In this document: positions 1-12,427 of the stretch, in pieces
Layout of the letters: every line of letters begins with the position of its first letter
Position numbering within the stretch: the first letter of the stretch is position 1
Assembly: GCA_038501625.1 (NCBI GenBank)
Contig: JAZAYU010000015.1
Coordinates: forward strand, 124,001 to 188,000
Direction: 5' to 3'
Origin: Corbicula japonica
Taxonomy: Eukaryota > Mollusca > Bivalvia > Venerida > Cyrenidae
DNA length: 64,000 bases
Translations under genes and position numbers: made by a program
The notes under the pieces: generated by a model
Databases searched by the model: none
What the model saw: the letters and a program-made list of their open reading frames with translations, nothing else
What the model was told of the DNA's origin: nothing

Positions 1-118
1 GGTGAAATAATTAACGACACTAAAATACAATCTTAACATTTTAAGAAACTATTTATTTCATTCCAGAATGTCACGATAGAAGAATATTTCAGAAACCAAT
101 AAACGTGTCTTCATTATC

Positions 119-335
119 ACTTTCCTCCATACGTAAAAATGTTATCAGATGTGCGACTAGTGTTAATCCAGATCAGTCGGCACATTTGTGTAATCTAATT
201 AAGATCTAGACAGTTCGTTTTTTTTCATTATGAGGTTTTTTCTGACCCAAAAAGCTAACAGTACAGATCCTGATCACACAGCATAAATCTGCTGGCCTAT
301 CTGGATCTATACTGGTCACAAATGTGATTAAATGT
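119..335. repeat. Degenerate copy of foldback family F1
   Basis: Family F1 is a double-hairpin MITE of about 230 bp. It starts AACCCTTTCCT, ends AGGAAAGGGTT, and carries two internal palindromes built from GTTTAGATCC / GGATCTAAAC-like arms with AGATCAG...CTGATC cores. This copy keeps the inner arms (CAGATCAGTCGGCAC, ATCTGGATCTATACTGGTC) but has decayed ends. Confidence 0.5.
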
Positions 336-489
336 GTTCATCAAAATTATGGAGGATAGTGTTAATATAACTTAATTAACAAAGCCAAACATAATGCCTT
401 TGTTTATTTTCAAAACAATTATCTTCACATTATTTATTTCAAATGCAAATAAACATGCAGTATAAACAACTAATGCAAGTGCATTTTTA

Positions 490-1105
490 GGTTTATTTGT
501 TCAAATGGGGAACGGCACAGAAAAAGTACCTTCTGTGGTAGTTTTTGCTATTTTAGTTGTGACTTTATATATAAACTAGAAATCCGCCTGTCGGATGTGT
601 TGCCTGATGAAATTTTTTCTTAGTCGACATAAAAAATGTCAGTTTTTTGTTGTACAGTTATTAGCAATGTATTTGCAAAAAATTCACATATAAAATAACC
701 TTTTATTTGTCTCATTGCAAGAAACATGCACAACAAGTTATGCCCTTGGCAAGAAATGAACTAAATTCAATCATAGGGAATAACTAAAAAACAGAAGAAA
801 GTAGAGTTAAGATTCGTATGCACTGTACTGCGAGTCATTGCCAGAAACATGCATACCAAGTTTGGAGTCATTAGGACCTACGGTGACAAAGTTATGCCAA
901 AAGAAAATCCGGACGCTGCCGACACCAGAGACGCTGCCGACGACAAAATAATCCCTATATGTCAGGCGACACAAAAAGAGATTATCATTTATTTATATCT
1001 TATTTGTAATTTGGTTACACATTTTGACTTTATATATTGTTATTTATACTGCAAAATGTATAATAAGCAATGTCATCTGCTCAACTGCATAACATCATTT
1101 TAAGG
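490..1105. repeat. Interrupted relative of the 11.29 kb MITE
   Basis: Positions 510-575 (GAACGGCACAGAAAAAGTACCTTC and the bases after it) and 1000-1105 (GGTTACACATTTTGACTTTATAT... to AACATCATTTTAAGG) match the two halves of the element at 11283-11547. About 425 bp of unrelated sequence lies between them. The open frame at 849-1103 falls inside this insert and has no support as a gene. Confidence 0.45.
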
Positions 1106-1118
1106 AATGAGTTTGCGG

Positions 1119-1197
1119 CAACCAGTCACCATTTAAGCTATCAGATCCTTGAGATCTGAGACTGGTTTCCATTCTCAGTGTTATGATCTTGGGGCCT
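1119..1197. repeat. Right half of foldback family F2
   Basis: Family F2 is a MITE-like foldback of about 140 bp. Its ends read CCCAAGGTTATAAA...TTTATAACCTTGGG and its arms contain CAGTCTCAAATCTCAAGCAT. Only the right arm is present here (GAGATCTGAGACTGGTTTCC, then TTATGATCTTGGGGCC). Confidence 0.55.
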
Positions 1198-2045
1198 GTT
1201 TGAATGCACCATTTCTCCAAATCATACAAATGATGTTATAAAATATTATAACTGCCAATGAATTTATATAATTGGGCATGATATTTTGTGGTTTTCAGTA
1301 AATCTTTTTTGTGGGTAATAGAATTTATAGATTTTCATTTTCTGAGACCATATTAAACAGCACAAATATTTGTAACTTAACAAACAATTGCCAGAATTGA
1401 GCCACAGGAAAAGGATAATCTTTCAGACCAGCCATATATCCTCATATACCCTTTCAAGAAACCAAACAACTAGTACCGTTTTATTATAATACAAGGATTT
1501 TTCAGCAAAAAAATCTAAGAAACATTCTTTTTCATTTATTTTAATCATTTTATATTAACGGCACATTTCTCAATTGAGAACCTCAGTCATCTGTATGGCA
1601 ACACTAATTTATTTGCATGAGGTAACTACTTTATGGCTTCGATGGTCTGTCCATTCAATATGGTTGCTAGAGATGCTAGAAAAATCTGTTTAAAACTTGA
1701 TACAACAATTGTCCTTAATGATTTTAGTAATCCCTGAGCCTTCGGCTTCACAAATTAAGACAGCGGAGTAATTTTATGCATTTTTCCACAAATTTTAAAC
1801 AAAATGGTGGGCAACAACAAAGGTGAGAGGCCATAGGAAATTTTAGGCATTTGCATTAATATACACTGCAGATCCGTGTATATGGTAATAGATTAACAAC
1901 AAATTATACAACAGACTTACAGGACATTTCCTTGCAGTATAATAATGATACTTAATTTTATAGCAAGTATTTTAATAAATCTTTCAGAGACAGTAACAGC
2001 TTATTTATGAAACGTTAAATCTTTCTATTAAACAAAAATGGCTAC

Positions 2046-5000
2046 CCTCTTTTCTGTTCTATCTGCAACCTCCATGCGTTTGTCCACCTCCTTCCTCATC
2101 ACACTGAGCTTCTGATCCCGTATCCGCTTCGCCTTGTACACGCTTTGCTCAATCTTTTGCAGCTCTCCCTTTAATTACACAATCCATCCTATACTCCGAA
2201 TATACGGGTTTTATCACATGTGCAAACAGTAATCTATTCAGGGCTCAAGATCATAAAACTAAGTTTTGAGATCAGTCTCAAATCTTAAGGATCTGATAGG
2301 CTGAAATGGCTACTGGTCAACATTTCAGCCAATCAGATGCTTAAGATTTGAGACTGATTTATGATCTTGGGCACAGGTTCAACAGGGTTCGCCACTTGGT
2401 CAGACGTAACCTAATGAATCAATTGCCAACAGTTTATATCTAGATCAGATGGCACAAATGAGTTTCATATATAACCTAAAGGTTCAATTGCAAAATGTTA
2501 GATCCTGATTAGATGCCATGAATATACAAATGTACATAGCCCATGCAATAAAAGTTGTATCTATGGAGTAAAGGGTTTTCAAATACAAATTCATGTTAGA
2601 ATGGAAATAATAATTTGCCCATGATATATCTTAAAATATGTCACTTATTGTCTTTCAGCTGCATAGATTTATTTCACTTAGGGCTACACCACTTTGCATC
2701 AAAACTCTGCCTAGTGATATACTACAATATTGATCACAGGACATTATTTATTATATATCTGAATCCAAAAGCTGATTTAGGGAAGCCTACAGTCAAACAT
2801 TTGACTTGAGCAATGTGAGTTACTTACCCTGGCATCCTCTCTTGCTTTGATGGCTTTCTTGTTCAGCACGATCATGTCTTTCTTATCATGTTCAGCCTTC
2901 TCCGTCATAGCATCCAATGTGTCCAAGATGGCGGGGTAATTACGTACATCCTGAAAACAGACGTTTATCCCTTTACTAAGTATACCCATTTTAACCCTTT
3001 CCTAGATATATACTGGTCATCATTAGTGTCGCGTCATCGTTTGTCTCGCGGTATTTGTGTTGCGCCCTCTACCGATTGTTTACTTTGTCACGTTGCTGAC
3101 CTATATTTGTGGTTTGACGAAAAAAAGTTTTTTCAACAGTTTTGAGCAGTTTCTTGGTGAGTATTCGTTCGTATACATCAAATATAGTGTTTTTGTTAGA
3201 AATGAAGCATAAACACTCACCTTCAGCCTTATTTTTGTCCTATTTTGCTTTGTTTACAAGTTCGTCTGCGCCGCCCATAGCCCCGGAAGTGTTTATATGT
3301 AGTTAGGTAACCGACCACTAAATTTTAAATCAGATAGGTAACCAACCACTAAATATTAAATATGGAACGAAAGTTCTTTCAATTGCAGGCACTGTCCAGA
3401 GGAGTAATTTTTTACAGTCAGTGTGATTAACAGTTGTTATTTGTTAAAATTTAGTTAACAGTTAAAGTTTTGACATGTTCACCTATCACACTTAAAATGA
3501 CTTGTTATCTGATTAAACATTTAGTGTTCTAAACCTATGAGTGTTCGATTTATTCCAAGAATTTTCACATACCGCGAAACTAATGATGACGTCATCAAGA
3601 CAACATGGCTGACACCAATGACAATCATATGGATGCATTCTATTGTTTTTGGATATTCCATGGTCATTTTAAGAATTAAATAACAGGAAAAGGTTGGAAT
3701 AGGAGAAATAAATCAAAATTTAACAGGTTAGTTTCTTTTCGTCTTTACTTCATTGTGATAACTGTTAAGTAACACGAACTAACAGATGACCAGTATATAA
3801 GCATTTTTATTATACTGCAAAGAAATTTCCTTTAATTTGATTGGATAATTTGCCGTTGATATATGTCCGTATTTACGGATCAGCCGTAGATATTAACTGC
3901 ACGTGCCTTTATTTCCCCCTCTGGCCTCCTACATTTTGTTGTCGTCCGCCATTTTGTTTTGAATTTCGGTAAAAATTCATATTGTTAAACCTATCTCCTA
4001 ATTTGTTTAGCGGTATGCTTAAGGGTTACTTAAATTGTTATAGGAAATAATTGTATCGAGTTTATAAAGTTGAATACATTTAAGATTATTTTTAATTTTG
4101 CAAAATAAAAATCGAATGGATAGTCCGCTGAACACTATAGTAGTGACGTCATGCAGGTAAATAAATGACGTCAAGCAGGTAAAATTTGAGGTTCTCAGCG
4201 GGAAAATAAGACGTTCGGTATTTAATACACGAAATAAATGAAAAACAAATGTTTTCTTATTATCTTGTGCCTAAAAAGGCTTTGCAGTATAATAAAACAA
4301 TTATTTGGTTCCTTGAAAGGGTATGTGAGGATATATTGCCGGCCTGGGTGTCATATTATCCCTCGCCTACGGCTCGGGTAATATGGCACCCAGACCGGCA
4401 ATATATCCTCACACACCCTGTCAAGAAACCAAATAACTATATATTACGCATGTGCGACCAGTGTAGATCCAGATCAGCTGGCACATCCGTGCCGTCTATT
4501 CAGGATCTGCACTGGTCGCATTTTGGTCAGAAATAACCTAATGAATCAAAAAGTGAACAGTTTAGATCCTGATCAGATGGCAAAGAAGTGCCGGCTTATC
4601 TGGATCTAAACTGTTCGCCCTACCAATAAAGGTGTGTCTATACAGGAAAGGGTTAACGCATGTGTAGATCCAAATCAGACGAAATCAAATTCTGTTATCA
4701 TACAGCATGATTATATTACTCCATGGGATATGGCTGTTATCCCATGGGTGAACAGTGTAAACCCATGACAGATGGCATATCCATACCATCTGATCTGGAT
4801 CTGCACTGGTCAAAACTAACAGAATGTACCTAAAGCAAACAGTGCAGATGTTGATGAGATGGCAGGAATGTGCCAGCTACGATGGATCTTCACTGTTCAC
4901 CCATGAGATAACTGTCATATCTAACAGAGTATAGAGATAATCATGCTGTGTGTCAACACAACTTCTCACTTTTAATCATTTTTATTACATGTGTTACTAT

Positions 5001-8000
5001 AAATAGTAACAAATAATGGCCAAAATGACCGGGTACTTTGCATGATAAAGGGCGGGCAGAAAACCTGATATCGCGGGCCGAAAACCTGATATCGCGGGCC
5101 AAAGCTAAAGCTAAAGCTCTCGGGCCAATATTGCTCTTCCGGGCCGATATCACCTCCCGGCCCTTGAACACCGGTTAATAACCTCTTATTATTACATGTG
5201 TTACTATAAATAGTAACAAATAATGGCCAAAATGACCGGGTACTTTGCATGATAAAGGGCGGGCAGAAAACCTGATATCGCGGGCCGAAAACCTGATATC
5301 GCAGGCCGAAATCCCGTATCACGAATTATGGCACGTGGTAACCATTGATACAGAATTTAACTTTAACATTTCAAGATGGCGACGATCGAATTGATCGAGT
5401 CCCATTCAAGTTTTTCGGACTAAAATGCAAGAAGTAGCATATTTAAAGGACATGCATGCTAACACGAGACATATTCTAAGAGCGATAACAATGACAAGAG
5501 GAACACGGAGAAATTGTACATACCTGGGGACAACCAAGAACAAAAACCGCTGCATTTCCAAAATCACGTTCCTTCATATTTCCTTCAGGCGATAGGCCAA
5601 TTAGTCTTAGAGACAAGATATGTCTAGTATTTTGTATTTGTTGAATTGAAGCTCACAGCAGCGTTATGAGAATGAAACACGCACAAATAACAGCCTTTAC
5701 ATACCCATACCGCTGTAAAACACTTCCAGATTTCACATTTTCACAATCTCATATCTTGCAAAATTTTATCAAATCGTTCGAAGACATAATCACTTAAAAC
5801 AAAATAAAACTAAAAAATCAACTGACAGCAACTATCCTGGGATACAGTTTGAAAATGTAAACAATCTTTAATTACGTCACAAAACTCTAAATGACGTAGT
5901 AGCGAAAGCATTCATCGTGACGTAGTTAATTAATGAATATACGAGTGCTCAGTTAATTTATAAATTACATAGCATGAAAATGGCAGACATTGATATCAGC
6001 CCGGCACATGTAATAAAATGGTTATAAACCGGTGTTCAAGGGCCAGGAGATGATATCGGCCCGGCCGAGCAACATAGGCCCTCGAGCTAAAGCTCTCGGG
6101 CCAATATTGCTCTTCCGGGCCGATATCACCTCCCGGCCCTTGAACACCGGTTAATAACCTCTTAATATTGAATAGTTATATGGGGCTTACAGCCTATAAG
6201 TGAAGACCAAGATAAGCCTGTGCATGCACACAGTTAGATCAGGATCTACTCTGTTCACTATTCAAAGAAGAATTCTAAATGCAAAAAGAAAACAGCTTAG
6301 ATTCTTTTCAAACCATGCAGGTCCACAATTCGATCTGGGTCAATGTGAATATGCCCTGGTTTTTTATTGTGAAACACTTATACCAATACCACTCATAAGT
6401 TTCAACAAAACAGTACACATCTGGTAATTGTAGTAATGACATCTTATCTGCTTAAAAACATAACTCTAGATTTACACTTCAACTTTATCCTCTTCGATGA
6501 AGACTTATTCATCTAACGAATCATAAGTTCTGATGGTAAACAGTGTGATGTATTATTTAAAAGGCGTGGCTACAGTACAGCCGTTCACAATTTATTGGAC
6601 ATTGCACTATGTTTTGATGTGTGACGTCGCCTTGCACGCAGGTTTTGCCACGAGTTGCTGAGAAAAAGCGTGCCATCATTCACATTGTCGTCAATGTAGC
6701 TGTTCCAACAGCCATTCGAAAAAGCTGTAATATTACGAATTATTCTAGTTATTTCTTTATTAATGAGATTATTAATGAGTGTAAATATAAGGATTGAAAC
6801 AATATTTGATGGTTTCCATTTGGGTATGAAAAACAGTTCGGGCTTCACACACTTTAAACAACCCAACTGTTTTCCATACCCAAATGGAAACCATCAATTA
6901 TCGATTCAATTCTTAAATGAAGAACAATACAGACCCTCTGCAATGCATCCAAGACAGCTTCGTATTTTCGTGTGATGTTTTTCGCTGCACTGAATTTGAT
7001 ACGAGTTTTGTCCATTTCATTCTGCAGACGGCGTATCTCCTACATTAAAAGAATGCATGTTTTTTAAAATCCAATGAAAACGATAAAGTTCTAAGCATGA
7101 AGTGGGTGGTGTATGCTAGCTTCATGGAAATCTTTTCATTACATAAATAGTGTCACAGGATGTGATAAATGCTGCTGACCATATGTGTTTAATGGAAACA
7201 ACATTGAGGTAGGAGAAAAGAACTGTCATGTGATAAAGAAAAATAATATGGCAGTGTTTTATGACAACCTCAAGACTCTTAATCTCTCTTCCCCATATAT
7301 ATGGCTGAAATCTTAAGTGTGATCAGTGTAGATCCAGACCCTCCTGAATGAGCAGTTGTGTGCAATCTTATTTAGTATTATAGATTAGGTCCCAAGGTTA
7401 TAAAGCTGAGATTGGAAACCAGTCTCAAATCTCAAGCATCTGATTGGCTGAAATGGCGACTGGTCAATCAGATGCTTGAGATTTGAGACTGGTTTCCATG
7501 CTCAGTTTTATAACCTTGGGACCAGAAGTAATCTAGAGGTGCCGATTGTAGGTCCAGATCAGATTGCATGGATGTGGGACTGTATGGAATGCAGGTTGAT
7601 CTGAACGTACACTGGTCGCATGGGATAAAATTCATATCTATGGAGTAAATTGTTAATACAGTTATTAGGGTTGGTGAGATCTGTACAAAGAAACCAAACT
7701 TGTACTATATGATTATGTTATTGTAAAATAACCTGAAAAATGTCTCTCTTTTATTCCAGAAAACCATAAAATTTAACCCTTTGCTACATTGATAAGGCTT
7801 TTACAGTGTGGGTGAACAGTTTAGATCCAGATCAGCTGGCACATTTATGCCATATGATCACGATCTAACCTGATTAATTTTATATTCAATAGGTTAGTAA
7901 TGATCAAGAGGCAAACTATGTAGATCCAGATCAGATGTTCTGGCTGAACTGGATCTAAACTGTTCGACATATTTATGGAGTAAAGGGTTAACATTCATGA

Positions 8001-11000
8001 TCAAGGTAAGCAACCGTCATAATTATCATAGTTTATATTTACCTGTTCTCTTTCTTCATCAATCTCCACAGAGTTGATAGCAGCCATTCTATCGAGCTCG
8101 TCCTGCAAGTCCTCGTACTGTTGTTTTTTCTTCTTCCTATCGTACCTGAGAGAGTTCCAGATGTTGACGATTGTCGACACCTTCTGGTTCATCTCATCTA
8201 TAGCTCTCTGTTCAAACGGTGCATAATGATTTCTTCAATAAGCAATCACAAAAGCCAAACCTAAACAGTCAATCATGTAAACCACCAATTTGCTGAATTT
8301 TTATGGATATTGCTCATCACGGTGCCATAATGCAATAAGGGAAGATCTCTTATTTCAGTGTTACTTCAACTAAGGTGCCTATTAACAATGGTAGAGGAAA
8401 CAACTCAAGAGAACAAACAAACATTATGTAACCCATCTATGGTTGAGCTAGTACTGCTATCCATGTAAATGTAAGACTTTTTTTTTGGATACAACTTTTT
8501 TTTCTTTTCATGGGCCGAAGAGTTCATGTTAAAAAAATATCGTGTTCATTGTGTGACTATGTGAAATGGAACCGCCATCTTAAATGAAGCCATTATATCG
8601 AGTTTGAAGTGTATCTTTTATCAAATTCTGTAACCACTGCGAAGTTTATTCTAATATTTGTCAAATTTAAATTCCGTTTTGGGTTGTATAAATTTGCATT
8701 AGTCTGAATTACATCACTCTTAAAAACTATTGCAGATGAGAAATTGGGAGGATGATAAGACCCTTCAGGTTACAAGACATCTTGGTAAACTCTCTTTTTA
8801 ACCCTTAACCCCATAGAATGCGTATATATGGGATAAAGGAGCTAGTCAAAACTTTTCATCTCAGGAATATTTGACATCTGCCTCTTGTAACCTTAATAGT
8901 CATTTAACCCTTTCCTTCTTATTTACGCCTTTATGGCATGGGCGAACGGTGTAGATCCAGATCAGCTGGCACATTAGTGCAATTTGATCAGGATCTGCAC
9001 AGTTTGTTTGTTTGTTTAATTATTAGGTTATTTTTTGACAAGAAAGTGAACAGTGCAGATCCTGAGCAGACAGCATGTATGTACAGGCTGATCTGGATCT
9101 ACACTGGTCACACATGCGATAAAATGGGTATACATGGAGAAAAGGTAAAAGTAATACCTGGTGACAAAAAATTAATTTGAAGTACCACCTGTGCCAAAGA
9201 TCACAAAACTAAATCTGGAGACTAGTATCAAATCTCAATAATCTGATTGGATATAATGATGAATGGTTGCTATTTCAGCCAATCAGATGGTTTAGATTTG
9301 CTACTGGTCTCCAATCTTAGTTTTATCATCTTGGGCCCTGGAAAACAGACATACCACAGGTGTGAACCTCTGCATGGCAAGCAATTCTTCTCGTCTGTGA
9401 TGAAATGCTGTTCGGATCACTTGCACATCACCCTGCATTGTGTAAAACAAAAATATTACTGATCCTATCTTGGTACAAACTTGAGCTTAAAAAATTTGGA
9501 CAAAGGCAAGGGTTGCTAATTGATCATGCCACTGGGTAGTCAATGTATCTTTGTGTACGTTCAACTTTAACCCTTTCCTTGATATTATGCATTTTTACGC
9601 ATGTGCAACCAGTGTAGATCCAGATCAGCCGGCACATCCGTGCCGTCTGATCAGGATCTGCACTGGTCGCATTTTGATCAGAAATAACCTAATGAATTAA
9701 AAAGTGAACAGTTTAGATCCTGATCAGACGGCACGGATGTGCTGGCTGACCTGGATCTAAAATGTTCGTCAAAGCAATAAAGGTGTATCTATACAAGAAA
9801 AGGGTTAAGTTCCAGTTCAACTCAAAGATGTACCCGATATCAACTCATCATCAGTTCAGAATTCTTTGGCTGGTGAAATGTTAACAAGAGATGTGCATCA
9901 AGGTAATATAGGCGTAAATGCCTCCATTCAACCCTTACCTTCTAAACATTAGGTTTACATATTAGAATTGAACTACTGATATCAATTGATGTCTTTGTTA
10001 ATTTTCTACAAAAAATACTAGGGTCAACACAAAAGTTTTTACAAGAGCACTTCACTCCTATGGGGAAAAATGTTCAAATTTAAAACTTAGCTGCAAAATT
10101 ACTTCAAATGAATATCTTAAAATATCATTAACTGATGTTCATACAAAACAGTTATTAGAGGTTTGTGAACAAATAATGCGAGCAGACTCGAATTATAACA
10201 CTTTAAAACCACCAACACTTTAAGTTTTGAATTTTACTTATATCAACTTCTTTTTAAACCCATCACTCCAAGTGCATGTTATCTCATCTTATCTGCAAAC
10301 AGTGTAGATCCAGATCAGCTGGCACATCCATGCTGTCTGATCAGGATCTGCACTGTTTGCATATTGCTCAGAAATAACCAAATAAATCAAAAAGCTGATT
10401 GTGCTGGCTGATCTAAATCTACACTGTTTGCACCAGCCATAAAGGCATATATTTGAAAGAAAGGGTTAACATGCAGAAGAAACTGCATGTGACACCATAC
10501 TGAAAAGTGAAAGTAGGTGCCATTTTGAGAAAAAACATCAAAGGCCTGAGGTAAAACATACACAGATACAATCGGCAAGCTCCACCCTCTTCCTCTTAAT
10601 CATTTTCCTCAGGGAGACGATGTACTCTTCAGTATTCATCTTCTTTATTTCACAGCTCTCATAGAACATGTTAGCATCTCGCTCTGAAAGTAATAAGAAA
10701 TATTGTAAACCTGTATCAACTACGCATTCTGAATGGCTTCTTTTGGATTATATATATATGCCATAGAGTCCAACCTGTGCTAAAGGCCACCTGTAAATAA
10801 CAACTACCTGTTGATATAGACCACATTTTATCTGTGCCACTGACCGATAGAACTAATTCACCTGTAAACAAGACCAGCTGTCTGTAAAGACCACTTTTAG
10901 GTTTTCTCATGAATAGTTTTTCTATACATGTTTGACTGTATATTAAAATGAACTTCTATAAATTATGTAAAAAAATGTTAATGAAAAGTAATTTTTTGCA

Positions 11001-11934
11001 TAAATTGTTAGAATGTATACCACCCCAGACAGAAACACAAAAAAGTTCCTAGAAATTCTTCCTTTAAATGTGGAATTGCCTTTATATCACAACGACTTTT
11101 CAGTCTCTCACCTGCAATTTCAGGTAAAGCTGTTTTTTTGTTTATGTATATTTAGAATGTTTAAGTTAATAAATTCAAAATATTATTTATTGGCAAGGCA
11201 TTATCTATACTTAAAGAAATTAGAAACACTGTCAACTTCTTTATACATGAAAAAAAGAAATTGTGATTCTTAATTCTTTAACTATATATGAGGCGCGTTG
11301 CGGGAAAAGGTACCTTCGGTCATTTTTAGTGATATTTTAGTTCTTACTAAATTTAGAAAGAACTTATATTTTTTAATCAATTTCTAATAACTTAAATGTG
11401 AGTTTGTTACACATTTTGACAATAAAATGGTATTTTTACTGCGAAATGCATAATAAGTAATGTCGTCTGCTCAAATTTATGACGTCATTTCAAAGATTGA
11501 CGTCAACTGTCCGAAGGTACCTTTTCCCGTGACGCTCCCCATATATAAATAGTGTCACCAAAGGAAACTTATGACAATTCAAGTTTATATACATGTTTTT
11601 GTTAGACAAATAACAAGCTTAAAAAATTGTTACTTACCCACTTGACTTGTTTTAAGTCTACATAAACAAGCTGTTAAAACTATATTTTTTATCTAGCATA
11701 CCGGTAAGTGTTGCATTAAAAAAAAGATTTTCTAATATAATTTACAACATGGTTAAAAGAACCATTTTCAAATATTAAAATCAATGAACAATGTCATCAT
11801 TGTTGAATACCTTTGAGCTGGATTTTTGCCCTGACTTCATCTGGTGTCTCAGCTAAGCTGGCAACACTCATCCCACCACATGTAGGATCGTATCTGATAA
11901 TGTTACCAGGCATTATGGACAAGGAAAGGAAACC
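2046..11934 (-). CDS. Coiled-coil protein, CCDC183 / CCDC151 (ODAD3)-like, 3' end missing
   Basis: Seven exons on the minus strand splice in frame: 11934-11811, 10683-10562, 9432-9355, 8207-8043, 7039-6935, 2950-2828 and 2168-2046. From the first ATG (11913-11911) they give 273 residues; the reading frame then leaves through a donor (AGG|GTAGCC) toward the left edge. The acceptor before 11934 shows that a 5' non-coding exon lies further upstream. The protein is charged and heptad-like nearly throughout, with stretches such as RYDRKKKKQQYEDLQDELDR and KAEHDKKDMIVLNKKAIK. Order and spacing resemble the CCDC183 family, including a Tyr-Pro pair in the second-last visible exon, and more distantly CCDC151/ODAD3, a docking factor for outer dynein arms of cilia. 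A ciliary or sperm-tail role is inferred from that relationship only. Strong GTATGT donors were chosen for the second and third exons because they keep the frame and the family spacing. CCDC151 rather than CCDC183 remains possible. Confidence 0.75.
2242..2373. repeat. Foldback family F2 copy
   Basis: Both arms are present (GAGATCAGTCTCAAATCTTAAG and CTTAAGATTTGAGACTGAT), with the loop GGCTGAAATGGCTACTGG. It lies in an intron of the coiled-coil gene. Confidence 0.7.
2383..2577. repeat. Decayed foldback family F1 copy
   Basis: Remnants of both inner palindromes are visible (TATATCTAGATCAGATGGCAC, TTAGATCCTGATTAGATGCC), ending near TGGAGTAAAGGGTT. Confidence 0.4.
4299..4441. repeat. Hairpin element of about 140 bp
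   Basis: Left arm TTTGGTTCCTTGAAAGGGTA... and right arm ...CCCTGTCAAGAAACCAAATA are inverted copies. Each contains GATATATTGCCGG or its complement, and the loop is near CTACGGCTCGGG. A half copy of the same element is at 1432-1497. Confidence 0.7.
4438..4655. repeat. Foldback family F1 copy, left end replaced
   Basis: It runs from GCATGTGCGACCAGTGTAGATC to ACAGGAAAGGGTTAA. The left terminal sequence is lost at the junction with the hairpin element at 4299-4441. A further decayed copy follows at about 4660-4915. Confidence 0.7.
4975..5319. repeat. Tandem copies of a GC-rich repeat family
   Basis: A block beginning TTATTACATGTGTTACTATA occurs at 4983 and again at about 5188. It is followed both times by GCCAAAATGACCGGGTACTT and by two copies of AAAACCTGATATCGCGGGCC. 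The second copy is truncated. The open frames on the minus strand here are repeat sequence, not genes. Confidence 0.7.
6005..6172. repeat. Inverted-repeat end of the same GC-rich family
   Basis: GGTTATAAACCGGTGTTCAA at the left is inverted in TTGAACACCGGTTAATAACC at the right. The right arm repeats 5110-5187 almost exactly (AATATTGCTCTTCCGGGCCG). Together with 4975-5319 it may bound one element of about 1.2 kb. Confidence 0.6.
6790..6905. repeat. Hairpin with inverted GATGGTTTCCATTTGGGTATG arms
   Basis: TTTGATGGTTTCCATTTGGG is inverted in CCCAAATGGAAACCATCAAT about 90 bases later. A half copy lies near 40065-40110. The element abuts the donor of the exon at 6935-7039. Confidence 0.65.
7275..7655. 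repeat. F1 element interrupted by an F2 element
   Basis: F1 inner arms at about 7320-7370 and 7530-7640 flank a complete F2 copy (see 7389-7523). This shows that F2 inserted after F1 in this intron. Confidence 0.5.
7389..7523. repeat. Complete foldback family F2 copy
   Basis: It is bounded by GGTCCCAAGGTTATAAAGC and TTTATAACCTTGGGACC. The arms are almost perfectly complementary (AGTCTCAAATCTCAAGCATC / GATGCTTGAGATTTGAGACT). This is the cleanest copy for defining the family. Confidence 0.85.
7774..7991. repeat. Foldback family F1 copy
   Basis: It runs from AACCCTTTGCTACATT to GGAGTAAAGGGTTAAC with both inner hairpins recognisable. Confidence 0.65.
8904..9148. repeat. Foldback family F1 copy
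   Basis: It starts AACCCTTTCCTTCTTATTTA, has the inner arms GTGTAGATCCAGATCAGCTG and CTGATCTGGATCTACACTGG, and ends in a decayed GGAGAAAAGG. Confidence 0.7.
9192..9339. repeat. Foldback family F2 copy
   Basis: It has diverged arms (AGTATCAAATCTCAATAATC and GATGGTTTAGATTTGCTACTGG) with the typical GGCCC end. It lies just downstream, on the minus strand, of the exon at 9355-9432. Confidence 0.65.
9568..9808. repeat. Nearly complete foldback family F1 copy
   Basis: It runs from AACCCTTTCCTTGATATTAT to AAGAAAAGGGTTAAG. The four inner arms are clear, including CAGATCAGCCGGCACATCCG and its complement. Confidence 0.85.
10254..10469. repeat. Foldback family F1 copy
   Basis: It runs from AACCCATCACTCCAAGTG to GAAAGAAAGGGTTAAC. 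The second hairpin is shortened. Confidence 0.7.
11283..11547. mobile_element. MITE with terminal inverted repeats around GGGAAAAGGTACCTTCGG
   Basis: The left end reads TATATATGAGGCGCG and then CGGGAAAAGGTACCTTCGG. The right end is its inverted copy (CCGAAGGTACCTTTTCCCG, then GACGCTCCCCATATATA). About 245 bp lie between the outer ends, with no coding capacity. A related interrupted copy is at 490-1105. Confidence 0.8.
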
Positions 11935-12093
11935 CTGCAAAAAAGTCATGTTTCCATTAATTAACACTTGAGGTTTCTCAAATGAAATTAAGACTGCAAA
12001 TATGAACAGTTTTCAAGGAAATAAAAATCTTAAAATCACAATGATACTTTGTCAAATTTTTACATATTTATATTGCAGTAAATTTCATACCAG

Positions 12094-12171
12094 CAGCCTC
12101 TGTAGCTCAATTGGTAGAGCATATATACAGGAAGCTGGAGGTCCGAGGTTCAAGTCCAGACTGAGGTGACC
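12094..12171 (+). repeat. tRNA-like sequence (probably a SINE head or pseudo-tRNA)
   Basis: It has a good pol III A-box (TAGCTCAATTGG) and a near B-box (GGTTCAAGTCC) at tRNA spacing, and the ends can pair (GCCTCTG with CTGAGGT, one mismatch). The anticodon stem is poor, so a functional tRNA is unlikely. Confidence 0.45.
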
Positions 12172-12427
12172 ACTTTCCAACACAAGTCTTCCACAATATA
12201 AATGAAAAACTTTGAAAGTGAATGCTTTGAAGCTGTTTGAAACTACAGTCTGAAAACTTTTATTAATTTCATAACCCTTTTTGTTTAAGCCAAAAGGGAC
12301 ATAATTCCGATTGTCACAGCTCTGATCAGGGGTTTAATTTTTCTTTAAAGCTGAAGAGGGGTTAAGAAACATTGTAGCCTGCCCTCTGAGATCTGTTGCC
12401 TTCAAAACAACCCGAATAACTGGGTCT

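Larger units (their letters stand above)
1..2045. other. Repeat-rich stretch downstream of the coiled-coil gene exons
   Basis: No exon could be supported here. The stretch holds degenerate or partial copies of repeat families seen elsewhere in the window (near 119-335, 490-575, 1000-1105, 1119-1197 and 1432-1497). The minus-strand coiled-coil gene must cross it in an intron or continue off the left edge, because its last visible exon ends at 2046 with an open frame. Confidence 0.5.

Noticed and set aside
849..1103. 84-residue open frame (MHTKFGVIRTYGDKVM...)
   Set aside because: It lies inside a dispersed repeat insert and has no splice or family support.
2031..2046. Natural end of the coiled-coil protein at KRVAIFV-stop
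   Set aside because: The exon ends in a donor (AGG|GTAGCC) after exactly 41 codons, the family protein is longer, and no polyadenylation signal follows on the minus strand.
4953..5322. Minus-strand open frames with repeated RYQVFGP text
   Set aside because: Tandem repeat sequence read in frame; the repeat explains the repetition.
10562..10571. Earlier donors AGG|GTGGAG or GATT|GTATCT for the second coiled-coil exon
   Set aside because: They break the frame or are weak; TGT|GTATGT keeps the phase and the family spacing.
12094..12171. Functional tRNA gene
   Set aside because: A- and B-boxes are present but the anticodon arm does not pair properly.
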